This document shows, in pieces, positions 44,572 through 59,500 of a stretch of 64,000 bases of DNA. The stretch covers positions 1 to 64,000 of the forward strand of contig CAJNOJ010000040.1 of assembly GCA_905250025.1 (NCBI GenBank), in the 5' to 3' direction. The DNA is from Adineta ricciae. Taxonomy: Eukaryota; Rotifera; Eurotatoria; Adinetida; Adinetidae. Both the position numbers and the translations under genes were made by a program. Position 1 is the stretch's first letter; each line of letters starts with the position of its first letter. Below the pieces are notes generated by a model. It had not been told where the DNA came from. It saw only the letters and a list, made by a program, of their open reading frames with translations, and did no database searches.

Positions 44572-47500
44572 TCATTTCGATTTTTTCTTCACGTAAAGAT
44601 TGCTATTCGATGAGCGAAGTGCAGGAAGATTGGCTAAGGAGAAAGTTTCCTGAACTTCAACTTTGGCGAGAATTTTTTCCATACGTTCGAGGTAAATTTT
44701 CACAATTCGTTTCATTGAATTCAAACGTTCAGAGACAAGTTTGAAATCATTTCTCATGCGTAGATGATCACCAGAGAGAAGATGCAATGAACGTTCACTA
44801 ACGTGTACCAAACGTTCATTGAGTAAGTTCAAATCATCTTGTATACGAAGGAAACGATGAAGTTTTGTACGATTTGTATTCGTGTGTAAATCTGTTTCGT
44901 CAACTGGTTCTAAAGATTTATTCAATGATTCGAGACGATCTAATTGACAGCTGATGTCTTTTATTTCTTGCTTGACGTCCTCAGCTTGAACGAGAGTTGT
45001 CTAGTAGAAGAGAAAAGAGCGGTTGTTTCGAGTTCAAGATAGGTTTTACTTTGATTTCTCGATGTTCGCGATTGGATTTGACGAATAGGAAATTGAAACT
45101 GTCCTGTATGGATTGAAGGCGGTGTTCGATAAGTAACCATTCACTTGTATCATCGTTGAATTGATTCGCTGCGTTTCTCACAGCTTGTAGTAGCGATTGT
45201 AAATCATCTAGAAGCATTTCGAAATGAAATTCAACTGCAAGTCAATGTTATAGAATTCGATAAACGAACCTAATCGCTGGACTTGAGTACGATGAATATC
45301 TGCTCTGGAGTAAACTGTTTGCGGTACTGATAAAATAGAGAAAATGTGATAGAAGAACGAAACCGAATCGATTTACCAGCATGGTTCAAAGATGTAAATT
45401 CTTGGATAGCTAATTCAAGATCTTCGAGTTGACGTTTGAAACCTTTCCATTGTTTACGATTTTCTTTTAAAAGTCCGTCTTTTTCACGTGCCAATATTTG
45501 CAAACGGTTCCATTTCTCCATGATATCTATGAAATTACCGTCAATGGAATCAAAATCTCAATATTCAACTTTACCGATCACGACGGGATCATTGTTGAGG
45601 TCATCAACCAACAAGGGACTTAATTCAGTTTGAATGAGTTTGATGATGTCACGTAATGCTTCAATCTTTCGTCGTGTCGTTGTCAATATTCGAGTCTATG
45701 AGCAAATAGATGTGTTTCTTTCTCTCGTCTTTCGAAATCGCTGTTCTTACATAGGTGAAATCATGAGAAACATTTTCAAGATGAATACCACGTGCAATTT
45801 CCGAACGAATCGTATCCTCTTTAGCAAGAAAATCTCCGTTTATCTGTAAAAGAATATCTTCGAAATCGGAGAATAGTTGTTGAGCACGTTGATATTGATC
45901 TCCCCATTCGATCTGATGATATGAACGCAAAAATCGATCTCGTGAGCGAAGGTAACGTTGTGGGGATCGAGTTCCTATGAAAATATTCACACACTCCCCG
46001 AAATTCAATTCGAATTCTACGTCGACTTACTTGGCGATGACGGAGATGCGACACGTTTTGATCCAACATGAGTTGGAACAATGATATCCAAAGAATCCTT
46101 TCAACAAAGATAGAATAGTAGAATTTTCTTAGGCTCAAGACTTACATCAGCAGGTTTCATCAGTTTCTTTTTAAGTTTATTGATACGTTTTCTTAAGTCA
46201 TCTAATTGTTGACAAAATTTCGTTAATTCATTCATATTAACTGTTAAACCCTTCGCATCAGCCGTTTTACTCAACAAATAATTGGCACATGTTCGAACAT
46301 GTTCAATTTTGCTTTGTTTTTCTCGAATCTCATTCTCCATTTCCTACGATCAAAAAAACAAGTCGAAACAAGTTCTCTTTTTCTTCTTCTTCTCAAACTT
46401 ACATCTAATTGTCTAATCTTTTCGTTCGATGGTGCTTCAGATAAATGCTCGAGATTTGTTAAAACAACATCAAGATCAGTTAACCATAATGTCAGTGTGT
46501 CTTGTGTTAATTGAAAATCACCATGCACACTTAACATGTATTTAAGCTAAAGAGAAGGATGGGTGTGGAAAGTAGATAAATGTTTAGTTTAGTTTACATT
46601 TTTTGTCATTTCGTTGACAGTGTTGATTAGTGATTCCCAACGTTTATCGAGTTCTTTGAGTTTTGCTCGGATCTCTCCTGATGTGTCAGTGGATGAATTT
46701 TCTCGTACGATTTCTGCATAGTTGGTTTTGAGTTGTTGAAGATCTTTTTCATCATCTTCCAAAGTTCGTTTGAAATTCTAAGAAAATATCGAAGATATTC
46801 ACGGAAATTTCGAAATAATGTCATCAACCTCTAAAGTTTTATATTCAGTTCGCATTCCTTGTAGATCTTGTGCACTTGTTCGCCGAAGGTCGACAAGGAA
46901 CTTCTCATGATCGATTATCATTTTCACAACACGTTTAACTCCATCGTCAATATCTCGCCATGACAGATCGACGTTCTCCAATCTATTGAATTGATGTAAA
47001 AATAAAAATCAGCTGAACTAACTAACGTATGTTCTTACTCAAGTTTTCGTTTTTTCAGCAAATCTTTCAAAGCTTTCCAACGCTGTTCAATGGATTCGAG
47101 TGTACGGGGAATCGACTCGACATTTCTTGGGCGACATTCACTTTCATTCAATAAAGTCTGTCCGAGAGCAAGGACGTTAGTCAGAAGAGAACCACGATTC
47201 TCAATCTCGGCTTCGATTGTCTACAAAAGAAGCAAATTTAACTGTTTTTAATGAAATCAAGTCGAACATACGGTGACGGTTTGTTGGTAATTTTGTAATT
47301 CATTTCTTTTGCAAGTCGCAGCTGAGAATGGCTTCTGTAGATGTGCTTCCGTAGTATCCATCCACGTACGTAAATTCTCTAAGTGATGTTCGAAATCATG
47401 AAAAATTTTCAACGTCCCTTCCGTCTTCTTGATTCTATATAAAATGAATCGATTTACCAACGTGTGACGAAGAAAATCAAAGGCAAACCTTCTGCCCAGT

Positions 47501-50500
47501 TGTTCTTCGGTTTTTTTCAGCATATGTTCTAATTGCTCGATTTGTTGTTTCATTGTCTGTACTCGTGTTTGATCCGTCGAGTAAGCTTGTAGAACACGCG
47601 CTGCTGCAATTAAATCATTGACATGTCGTCGTTTATCGCCGATCAGATTTCGAATTTCGTTTGTCAAAATATCCAGACTAGCTTCAAGTGTTAAACCATC
47701 GATACGATAGTTCATTTCATGATTGAGGAAATTATCAAACCATTCATGAACTCGTTTATATTTCTGTTCAAAATCATGAAATTCCGACCGTTTCTTCGTA
47801 GCACCATCGATCAGCATCGTTAGAATACGTTCAGTATCACTCCATTGAATGTCCAACAGACTAAAATCAATCGAAATTCTCAACATCCTATCTTTCTTTT
47901 TCCTATTACTTCAATTTTTGCATCAACTGACGAGTATCATCAGGATGTAATTGTGGAGACAACTAAGAAGAGAATGTCAAGCGAGATTTGCCTTGAAGAA
48001 TGCAAATTACTTCGGTGATTGTCTGTCGTGCACGTTGTAATTCATATCGATTTTGAGTGAGTTCATGATCTTTATTCTAAATTTCAATTGTTGATTATCA
48101 ATCATTCGAAAGGCTTCATTTACTTGACATTGCAGAATGAATTGCTCGAGTTCATCCGTTGGAAGTTGCTGTTCTTGAAGAGCTCGAATAGATTTGATCC
48201 AAACAGTCAGATTGTCCAATGTTCGATCGACTTCATTGTAACGAAGAAGTAACTATTCGAGAAAAAAAGTAGACAAATGTTAATAATGTGTCAAATTATC
48301 AGACAGATTCGAATTCATCTGGTTTTCTATGGGGAAATATGTGTCAATATTCTATCTGATACAGAAATCCTAGGATAAGCAACAAAGCCAAACTAAAAAA
48401 AGACTAAGCTAGAAATCCAAGCATCATGCATTTTTTCAAAGAACAAAGAGCAAATCAATAAACATGCACAAACGTTGGTATCTATAAACAAAGAAATCTT
48501 ATATATGAGCTAAAATAAATGATAGAACGGCATTATGTTTTGTTGTTTCTAATCTCAGCTAATCATGCGATCATTGATTCTACTACGGATTACCTTCTCC
48601 TGTGGCGGATATTTTCGATGCTAGAATGAAAGAATCGATTTGTTTGTTCGATTGAGATTATGTGAAACAAAGGTGAACGTAAAGAAAAGAAACAAGATAT
48701 GTCTTACTGCTAATAATGTATCTGATCGTTGTTGAATATTTGCCGTCATTTCCTTAGCGCATTTTTGTAAATCATTCCATTCTGTTTCTAAGACAAGTTG
48801 AGTTTTCGCATCCGAATGGCTGATTAGTTTTCGATTGATATCATAGATTTTGTTCAATAAATCTTTCAATTCTTCGTTTTGAAGTTCACTTGAGTATACT
48901 CCTTGTTTGATCTGTTCGATAAAATGAACGTTTGGTGTTTGTAGTTGTTCTTGTTCACGTTCGTATTTAGCTTTCAATAAACGATAATAATGATCCAACG
49001 AATTTTGATAAGATATCCACAATTTGATCACATTTTTCACTTCCTGATGTTTGGCCAATGCACTTTTTGTTATCGTTTGCCAACGTTGTTCAAGTTTAGT
49101 AAATGTATGTTGATCAACAATCAAGTTTTCTTCAATTAGTTTCTTGCCTTCGCTGATCAATTGAAGTAATTCTTGCTGACGTTGATTGAAATCGTTGATT
49201 TTGTTCGATAAGTTCATATCGATTTCGATTAAACCTTGATAATTTGTACGCATATTTTGTTCGATGATCGAGAGATTTTGTTCCATCGCTTGGACATATT
49301 CATTCCATTTCTGGCAGCGTTTATCGAAATTAAGCTTATTGTATTGATTACTTTCGAGTTGTTTTATTCGATTTTTAATTGATTCGATCGAACGAGAATA
49401 CTCGTTAGTCACTTCGTGGAATTGTTTAGCTCGTTTGAAATACGGAATGAACTCATTTGAGTTTAATCGTTCGATTAAATGACGCTTGGATTGTAGCAGA
49501 TGGAGAATTTCGTGAAGTTGTTTTAAATTGTTAGTTTCATTTTCCTCATTGATTTGTTGCGAATTTAGTGTTGTTTGACTTTGACTGATCGCTTGCGTTA
49601 ATTCATTGATATATTCGACGTAGACTTTTTCACGTTGTTTTAGTTCATTGCAATCCAAGAGAAGTTTGTCCTTAAATGAGCATAGTTCGGTATATTGATG
49701 CTTGATAACAGAATATTGAGTATCGATTTTCTTCGCAGCGATCGGAGGTAGTTGAGTGGATAAATTCTGAGAACGCTGATGTAATTTTGTGATTTCCGTA
49801 TCCAATTGTTGTAAGCGTTGTTGAAAATCCTAAAATTTCATTGAATTTAATCGAAATCTCTTCTGAAACATCTCACTTTGATTTTGTCTACAAGTGTTTG
49901 TATATCGAACGTGAGTTTTTCTCGTTGAATGGTGTACCATCTATCTTCCAGTTCACTCAATCGATCGAGTAAGTTCACATATGAAGTATTGAATTGTCTC
50001 CAATCATCAACAATTTCTCGTGATGGTCTGATAATTCCTTGCAAACGTTGTTCTACTGTAGTCCATTGTTGTTGAATACGTTGCGTGATTGTATTGATTT
50101 TCAATGACGTTTCCTCATCACAGTGGCTCGACAATTGATGGCTTTGTGAGATGATTTGCTCGAGTTCGTATCGACGCATTTCCATGATTTTCAAATGTTC
50201 CTACATGAAAACTTCTGGAGAAGATTTTGAGGAAAATCTTCGCTTATACCTGTGCTTTTCTTGTACACATTTCATACGTTTCCACGTTCACAGCATTGGC
50301 TTCGACACGATCGATTTCCGTTTCAGCTTCGCGTAAGATTTTTTCCATTTGAAGCAAAACTCGATTATATTCTTGCCATTCCGATAGGATAGTTTTTGAT
50401 TTCACTTTCAATTGCTCAATCGCTGGTGATAAATGATCGAGCATGTGACGTAGATTTTGGATCATACCATCTTGATCAGAGATATGAAATGTTGCCGATG

Positions 50501-53500
50501 AAGATGACATTCGATGTGAATAAGATTTTAATGAAATTAAGATCTGTTGTTTGGATGTTAGTTGATATTCGAGTTCCTAATCCAATCGAAAGTTTATTTG
50601 AGAAAATCGAAAGAAAAATGGAAGGAATTACATTGCATCTTCGGAGATTATCTTTAACACCAGCTTCCAGGTGACGGGAACGCATAAATTCAATGTCAGA
50701 TGTTTGCTCATGAAGCCAATCAGATAAAGTACGAATTGATTGGTCAAATTCATAGAATTGATCGTTCAATTGTTCCAAAGTCTAGAATGAAACGAACGTT
50801 TCTAACAGATATCAAAATCTTTGAATTCTTACATCAATACGAGATGAAATTAATGATTTTATTCTAATCCAATCAATATTCATTTGTTTTATCGTTTCCA
50901 TATGATCTATGTCTGCTTCTTGCTGAAACGATTCATTCAAATAATCAACAATTTTCTGATGGTTGAGGACATCCACACGCATATCCTAAAATATAAATTC
51001 GAATGATAAATTTCAAAACACAATCAATTTACTCGATAACGCTTAAGTAGTTTTTGTGCAATTTCTTTATTATTCACAGGTACACCATGATCTTCATCTA
51101 ACGAACGTTTGATCATTTCCATAAACGCCAGAATTTCTTTACAAGCTTGTCGCGATGGCAAACTGTTTAGGATATTTTCATGAAGAATATTCTCATTTCG
51201 TACAACATTCGTCTGAAGAAAAAAACAAAAATCGATCATGCATTGATCGGTCTGTTCAGTTTACCTTCATTGTTGCCCATTTCTGATGAAAGTTTTCTAA
51301 GATTTGTTCGATTGATTGTAGATCGTACAGATGGTATGTTTTCAAGCGTTTGACGAGAGAATTTGTGTTGGAATAGACATCCGCGATGTTTTCAAGACGT
51401 TTTTCCACATCCTAAAGATGAAATGATTGAGTTAGTTAAAAAAGAGAATCATTGCTTTTCACCGTCATTTTGTCGAGTTGAGCTTTCATTTCAGTTGCAT
51501 TTCCATCGAGCTTCGCTTGAGAATCAATCGAACATTGATTGAGTGTTTCTTCGAGATTCTCCAAGTTGTGTTTGATATCGTTTTCAATCATTATCGCACT
51601 CTTGTGACTAAACCAACAAGATTGAAATGCAAGTTTCGTGAGTAATACGATATTTACCTGTCGAAGTTTTCTCGAATCTCAGTAGACATTTTCGTAAAAA
51701 CGTCTTTTAAATGAACAATGTCATTTTGTAAGGAAGTGACATTCAATTCTTTGCAAAGAGTTTCGATTTCATCGCTTAAATGTAATAATTCTGATTCAGT
51801 GGTAACCAAACGTTGTTTTAAACCCTAAATAACGCAAAACGTATGAACAATTCGTATCGAAATGCAAATTCTTCGAACTTTATAGAGTGTAAAAGCAGTT
51901 TGTATTTGTTCAAAAGTCCATAATCGTTGTGTGGATTTCAACTGGTTTTGAATTTCATTAGTTTGATGTCTCACATCTTCTAATCTCATTTCATATTCTT
52001 TCCACATGCGCAATAAATGTTCCGAGTGTATTATTTGTTGAATAATTTTATCTTGTAACTCATTCGAACGTTTTTCCAAATCATAATGTTGTTTTGAATA
52101 ACGTGTACGTGTACTTTGATCTAACTGATCATATAATTGATTTATATGGCGACGTTTTTCATCAATTCGTTCATTTTGAGTCTTATGTTCGGTTAGTTGA
52201 CGAGCATACTGTTCACTTGACGATGCAGTTTGAATGGAACGATTCAAACGCTCCATGGTGGAATTGCACGTGTCTTCGTATAATTTACATTCGTTGAGAT
52301 AGATATCGCGACAACGTTCGGCTTGAACTAACGATTGACGACGTTGTTCAAACTAAAATAGGTGAGAGGTGTTTCGAATGATTGAATGATCAAGATCGAG
52401 ATTTTCAAACTTGATCTTTCAGGAAAGTTATCATCGATTGTAAGAGATGAATTTCCGATGGTAGTGGCATGGAATTACCATCTTCGATACACATCGTCTG
52501 TCCGTACTGTTTTAATTGAGATAAATCTTCTTGATATTGATCCAATTCTCGATCTTGATTCTACAAAAGATAAACGAAATGAAACTTTCTATTGTTGCAA
52601 TTCAATTCCTTACTCGTATGAAATGCAATTGCTCTTCGATTGAATCTTTTCCATTGACTTTTCGTTGCTTAAATGCATTCAACTTCTCTTCTAAAAGGTT
52701 GATTTCATCCATGAACAAATGCCATTCACGTTCACGTTGACGTTTACGTCGTTCGCGTTCCTCGTTTTCATGTTCGAACTTGAGCATTTGTTCATCAAGA
52801 GATTTCAATGCATCTTCGATCGACTAAAACAGCAGAAAGTTCACTCAAAGTTTACACAACTGCGAATCCTCACTCGTTCCGGTGCAGGTTGATCATGCTG
52901 TACAAGTGAACTAAGATCATTCAATGATTGCTGGTAACTGCGTTGTTTACGTTGTTGTTCTTCTACGTCCTATAAGAGATACGTGATATACATGCGATAC
53001 TATGCGTGTGTCGGCTCTTACGTTGATTGTTTTCTTGATAAAAGATGACCGAGTATCAAGTTCTGTGATGGATTCGGTAAAACGTTCTTTCATATGTTCA
53101 ACTTCCTGTCGTAATCGTTGCAGTGAATCATTCGGTAGATTCGAACTGAATAGAAAAATCTCAGAAATCGATGTATGTGCAAATTAATCGTTTACCTATG
53201 GAGATTTTGTAGTAAAACATCGATGTCGTTTAATTTAATATCAATCTGTTGACGATTGCTCATTAAACGTTTATGTTCTCGTTGAAGAGAATCTGCATCA
53301 CGTTTATCACTGAGTGGTTCGTAGCGATGTGTATCTTTGAGCCATTCGAATAAAATCTCGATCTGAATGCGATACTGCTTTTGTTGATGATTCTGATTTT
53401 CGTATTCCTTTGAAAAGACAATATTCGAGTTAAGTATGAAATTACCCATGGAAATTTACTTCTTGTTTTCGAGTTATAGTTTCCTTTAATCGTTCAATAT

Positions 53501-56500
53501 CTGCAATCAATTGTTGAACAGCAGGAGTGATCTCTTGTGCAATTTGTGGATAATCATGTGTCAATGTACTGAGGACTTGTTTTCGTTTATCCAATTCTAG
53601 TTGAATATCATGATATCGTTGTAGTTTTTCATTGATGGTCAATGTTTGTTCGGTAAGTGTTTGATAAGTTCGTTGGATATTGTCAAACCATTGTTCATAA
53701 AAGAGAAATTGATTATTAAATTCACTTAATTGTAAGTGAATTTTCTGACTGAGGTCGAGGCGTTGTTCGAGGTTTTCACGTGTTCGTGTTAAATCAGCCA
53801 GGAGTCGATCGATTTCATTCAACTAAAATAAAATACGATTAGAACGATTGCCGATGGTAAATATCAAGTTATCAATACTTTTTGCGTTGCTTCAGGTGTT
53901 TTGTTTGTTTGAACTACTCGATTCAAACGATTTCTCAGTCTTTGTATTTGTTCAAACAATGTTTGATATTCGAAAAACACATTCTTCCCTTTCGGTATCA
54001 ATTGCTCGAAGATTTCGACATTTCGAGCTTGAATCAATTGTTGAATGAGATCTTGAGCTTGTTTCATCCATCGTTCGCAAGTGGTACTATTGTTGTGAAA
54101 CAATTCGGAAAGATTTTTCACTTCTTCCATCGTCTCTTCTTCATTGAGAATATCTTGTTCGAGTTCTGTCCATCGATGTGTGATTTCATTCAGACGACGT
54201 CGAATACATTCGCGCTCATTCGAGTCTGTCAGTTGTGAGGATAGGTTGGAAGAAAGTAATTGCAAACGATCGATTAATGAACGATGAATTTGCATTTCGT
54301 TCGCGAGATCCTGAAGTAAAAATGGCAAATAAGGGGATTTTTATATGTTTGGAATTTACTTTGAAGAGGTTCAGATTCTGTTGGAGATCGTTTTCATGTT
54401 TTCGCTTCGATTTATTTTCCATCGTTTGAATGATTCTAGTGATGTCTTCAACTATTGTGTCGTATTCTTCACGAGTTACATTATAGGTTTCCAGTTCTGC
54501 ATGTTTTTCGTCAAGACGAGTTCGTGTTTCAGTCATATCTTCAAAAACACGTGCAATCAGCTTGTCTATATCATCGGAGATATTGCCGTAATTATGACGG
54601 TAATCATCTAATGTTTGTTCGAATAATTGAAAATTGGCGGTGAGATCATTGGAAATGTCCTAGAGAAAGTGAATGTAGGAAAAGACTTTCAGATTTATTG
54701 AAACGAACTTGAAGTTTGTCATCAGCTTCGTGGTTGACTGTTGGATGTAATTCTATCAATTGAACCTTTGTGTGTTGAATGATCGATAAAACTGAACGAG
54801 CATGTTGACGGAGTTTATCTTCTTGTTGAATCTGCACATCGAGATTCTGAATTGCTGTTGAAGTTTCATTTTTTAAACTAAAACCAAAAGACAAGTTCGG
54901 ATGAAATCTCTCTACAATCACCATACCCTTGAAGATCGTTCAGAATATCCTGATGTTTCTTTTCCACTGCACGAATAATTTGCTGGTCACATCTTCTCTC
55001 ACCTAAAGTTGATATTAATTCCGTGACTTCGGACAGATGACTTGTTTCCAAATCAATATCTCTGATAAAACTCTACAACAACAAACTTATCAAATTCATT
55101 TGATCTAAGGACGAATTACCTTGATTTCAACTGATCGTCTCGATAGATCAATACTAGCATATGCACTGTCAGTGCTTTGATTTAATTCCAGTCGTTTTCT
55201 ATGAATAAAACTTTTGATACCATTCAGCAGTTTCTCGATACGTTCACGAATAGCTTCATTTTCCTAGAAAGAAAAGATCATTTTGCCTTTCGGAAAATGT
55301 TTCTCGCCGTACTTCATAGGATTTCTTTGCGCGATCGAGACTATCGCGAACGCTTTCAACTGAACTGGCCATGTCCTTCAATTCTCGATCGATATCCGTC
55401 GAACTTGAGATATCTAATGATTTCTTCAAATCTCTGCCAAGATATTGCAATGCTGAAAACGTCGAATCGATTTCCGACACGAGTGTGTCTGCATTCTAAG
55501 AAAAAGACCAAGAATTCCTAAAATGACAAATTAACTTGTTCTTCTCACATCTGGTGCTTTTTCGATCATATGTAAAAGTAGACCAGTATTCGATTGTAGA
55601 TGAGCGATGCTTGAATTGAATCGGTTTGATTTCTGCCGAATATCATCTAATTCTTTACGCCGTTGTCGAATACGAGTTTCTACCAAGCAAAAAGATACTC
55701 CAATTCATTCCATCCTGTCCACAAAAAAGTGTTCAGCTCACCAAGATCTTCCACAGTCTGATGAAAATTTCTCAATTGATTATCGCATAAATCTTTCGCA
55801 CTATTTCTCAAATATGATCGAAACATATCCAGTAATCGATGGGCTTCGACTAATCGAGTCATCTGTTCGTTGCACAGTTGTTCCAGTGTCTAAATGTTTC
55901 AGTTTTACAAATAAGTCTCAATTCTAACAAAAAAAAAGTGAAGTACATTCAGTTCTCGTTCATGTTCGTCCAATCGGTTCCGATCGTATCCATCGAAAAA
56001 CGGTGCGAGTTTAAAATCCGCGTTACTAAAAGGAAGAGGAATACGCATCGATCGTGTACGAAATCTCACTTACCAAATGACAGTTTTTACATCGGTAGTC
56101 AGTTTAATGTAGTGATTCATATGTTGTTCAGTTTCGTTTAGAATCTCTCGACGTTTATTAACATGGCTCTATCATAAAACAAAGTGATCGATGAGAAAAC
56201 ATTTTGACCGTATGTACTTTGAATTGGTGTTTCAGTTCTTCGAGAGTGTTTAATCTTCCACGAATTTCTTTCTCTCCCGAATTCATTAGATTCGATCCGT
56301 CGTGATACGATTCATTAAGTTGTGTTAAACGTTGATCAATCGAAGCATCAAGTTGCTAAATTTTGAAAAAGTAAAATTGATTCTTTTTCATTCAAATTCA
56401 ATCTCAACTAACTGAAATCGAAGTTTGCATTTCGTGAACGTTATTCAACGATAAATTCAGGTCGATTGGTTGAGACAATTCCTGAATGAGTCGTTTGAGC

Positions 56501-59500
56501 CAATCATTGATAGAGATAACTTCTTCATTGAATTTATTTTGTGTTTTAACCATCTGTTCATGTTCATCACGTGCTTGTTGGTAAGATTTTTGCAATGATT
56601 GAAACTGTTCTTGATGTTGATGAATTACCTGTTGAAATTGTTCATATTGAGAACGTGGTAGATCATTTTTCAGACGTTCTGCTAATTGACTTAATTTATT
56701 CAGTTCGTGTTCGCCTTGTTGTAAACGATCGAATACATTCTGAAATAATTCAACGTGGAAATCAATCGTTTGGAAAAGAAAGTATACAACGCACTTGATA
56801 CGAGATATGTTTATCTCGATGTTGTTGAGCGGATTTCAATTGTTCAGATGATATCTGTAGATATGTTTCAAGTTCATTCTGTGTATGATGAAAATCCTTT
56901 TCTGTTTGTAAAGCTTTCTCAACTCGTTCGATTTCAGTATGAATTTGCTCATCCAGATTTCTGATATTTGTATTCAATTCACCACTGGTACGAGAATGAA
57001 TACGATGTCCTTTGCTAGTTAATAAACGTTGGATACGAGTTGCTTCTTTTAGACGGTTGGCGATCTCATCAAGACGTTTTAGTAATTGTTTGAATTGTTC
57101 TAAACGTCTGTCATTGGATGGGAGTTCCGCGTGATGAGTAGTTTCTGTTGGAGATGATTGTTGTTTAAGTTGGAGAAAATCGGTTCGTAGTTGATCGTAG
57201 AAGTTTTGAATTTGTTCGATTTGAGTATCGAATTCACTGCGTTCCTCTGAGAAACGGAAAGAAAAGTTTCATGAAAGTGAAGAAAATCTATTGACATACG
57301 ATTGGCTTCATCGAGAAGATTGAGGCGTTCGGTTAAATGATCGAATAAACGATTGTATTTATCTTTTAGAACAGTATATTTCTCGTCTAACGTCATCCGA
57401 TCCGTTTCATTCAATGTTGAAGATACAACCGTATAAACACGCGTTAAATCATCGAATTCATTCGTACGATCTCGCGCAGATTGTAACAACAACTGAAATG
57501 TGAATGCAAGATATGCTCTCCAACTAGTCGTCTTTACTTACCTGTATGTTTCGATATTTATCTTTGAGACCCATCGTTGTCTGTTGAAGATCATTCGTCA
57601 GATGATCTTTTGCTTGTTGTTCGGTAGTTTTAATCCAGTCATTGAATTGATTCATCATTCGTTCAAGTTCTCGTCTTTGTTCATTCGCACCGTTCAATTG
57701 TCGCTGACGTTGGTGAATAGATTCTTCTAAAGTGTTCAATTTACGTTGTAAATCTGTCAGAAGAAGAGCGAGAGAGAAATTATTTTAATGTTTAAATAAA
57801 CTTCTCGATTACGACATACCGTCCATTTGAAGATTAACATCTGTTTGACCTTCGTGTAAATAGCCTTGTTTAACGTCTTCACTTAGTTTAACAACGTTTT
57901 CGAATGTAATTCGTTGGAATTTCAATTCATTTAGAGTATCCTAGAAGAAATTGGAAATCATAATCAAATGAACGAAGTGTCTTCGTTTTTATTACATTGA
58001 ACTTCTTTTGTAGACGTTCGATTTCACTTGTTTTCAATGGAATCATCTGATCGGGTGCGATTGAACGTTGTTTATCTTCGTGCCAGAAGTTTAAACGTTG
58101 ACAAGCTTGGTCTAATTCTTGTCGTTGATGTTTCAATGTATTCAAACGGTCTTTTCGCGTCACAAATTGATGTTGTAATTGTTCGAGTTCCGTCTGCAAG
58201 ACAATGTCTCGTTCGAATTTCAACAAAATGTGAAAATTTACTTCGATCTTATTGATAACATTTTCGACTTCTTCTCGCTGTTGATTATTCAAATCAGGTG
58301 CTAATAATTTGTATTTACCGCGTATGGCGATCAAATTCGTCTCTTCACTCTGAATCTCTCGATTCAAGTTCTAAACGTAAGTGTCAACATTCGACAGAAA
58401 TCAAAAGCTTTTCTCTCCGAAAGATATTAGTTTATCGCTTATTCATGTTCTATGCCCATAGATAATATGTGTGTGTATGTGCAACAGGTACAACTAGCGT
58501 GTAATTCATTCGACAACAAGCACGAGAAAACAGTTCTACATACGATTAGTTGAGATAAGAAAACCCACTTTTCTACATTACCGTCTAAAATACGAAGCAC
58601 AGCGAGCAGTAGAATAAGCAATGGAACAAACACACAGGTTATTAGATTTTTTTCATATTCTAGTTCAATGAAAACCAACGCCAATCAGAATTTGTGCGTT
58701 TTGGTTTTCAAAATACATAATCATCATAAAATTACGGGCATTGAATGAATCAGCATTTTATATTTGGACATGATTATTCAATTTTCTCCTTCGAAAATCA
58801 GAAGACTTACGTCGAGACTTCGTATATCGTCGATCGTTATCTCCATCAGACGCGTTCCTAATGTTTGTTTGAATGTATCAATGTTGATTTTGAATCCTTG
58901 AAGATTTTCCTCGAAATGCTTGTATTTTGTTTGGTTTTCAATTGTAATCTGCTGGATGTCAAGTAAACGTTGCTTCACATCGGCGATTTGATGTTCAACG
59001 GATCTGAAAACAGGTAGACGGTAAAGATTGATATAATGGAGAGGAAACGGAATCTCACCGAATGTGATTGGTATACTCATTTCGATCGCTGTCATTTAGA
59101 TTCGATTGAAGTTCATTCAACGCATCGGAACAGAGTTTCAGCTGTGTTTCTTCATGATTTAATGTTTCCGATAAATTCTTAAACAAACAGATTTGATAGC
59201 AATCGAGATTCTTCCGCACGCCTTACTTGAAATTCGTCAGGATTCTCGTTCGATAATCGATAATGCTCAAGATTTGTTCGAATCGACTTAACATTCTGAT
59301 TGATGATTGAAACAGTTCGATCAACAGTTTGCGCAGATGTTTGTATTTGCTCGCGATCGCTTATCAAATGAGTTATATTCTCCCGAGTGTTTTCAAAATG
59401 TGTGAGTAGTTGCAGATAATTCTGTTCGAATGATGAATCATTCGCTCGCATTAAATTAATTTGTTGAATTTCGGAGAATTTAACTTGGACCTCATTGAAC

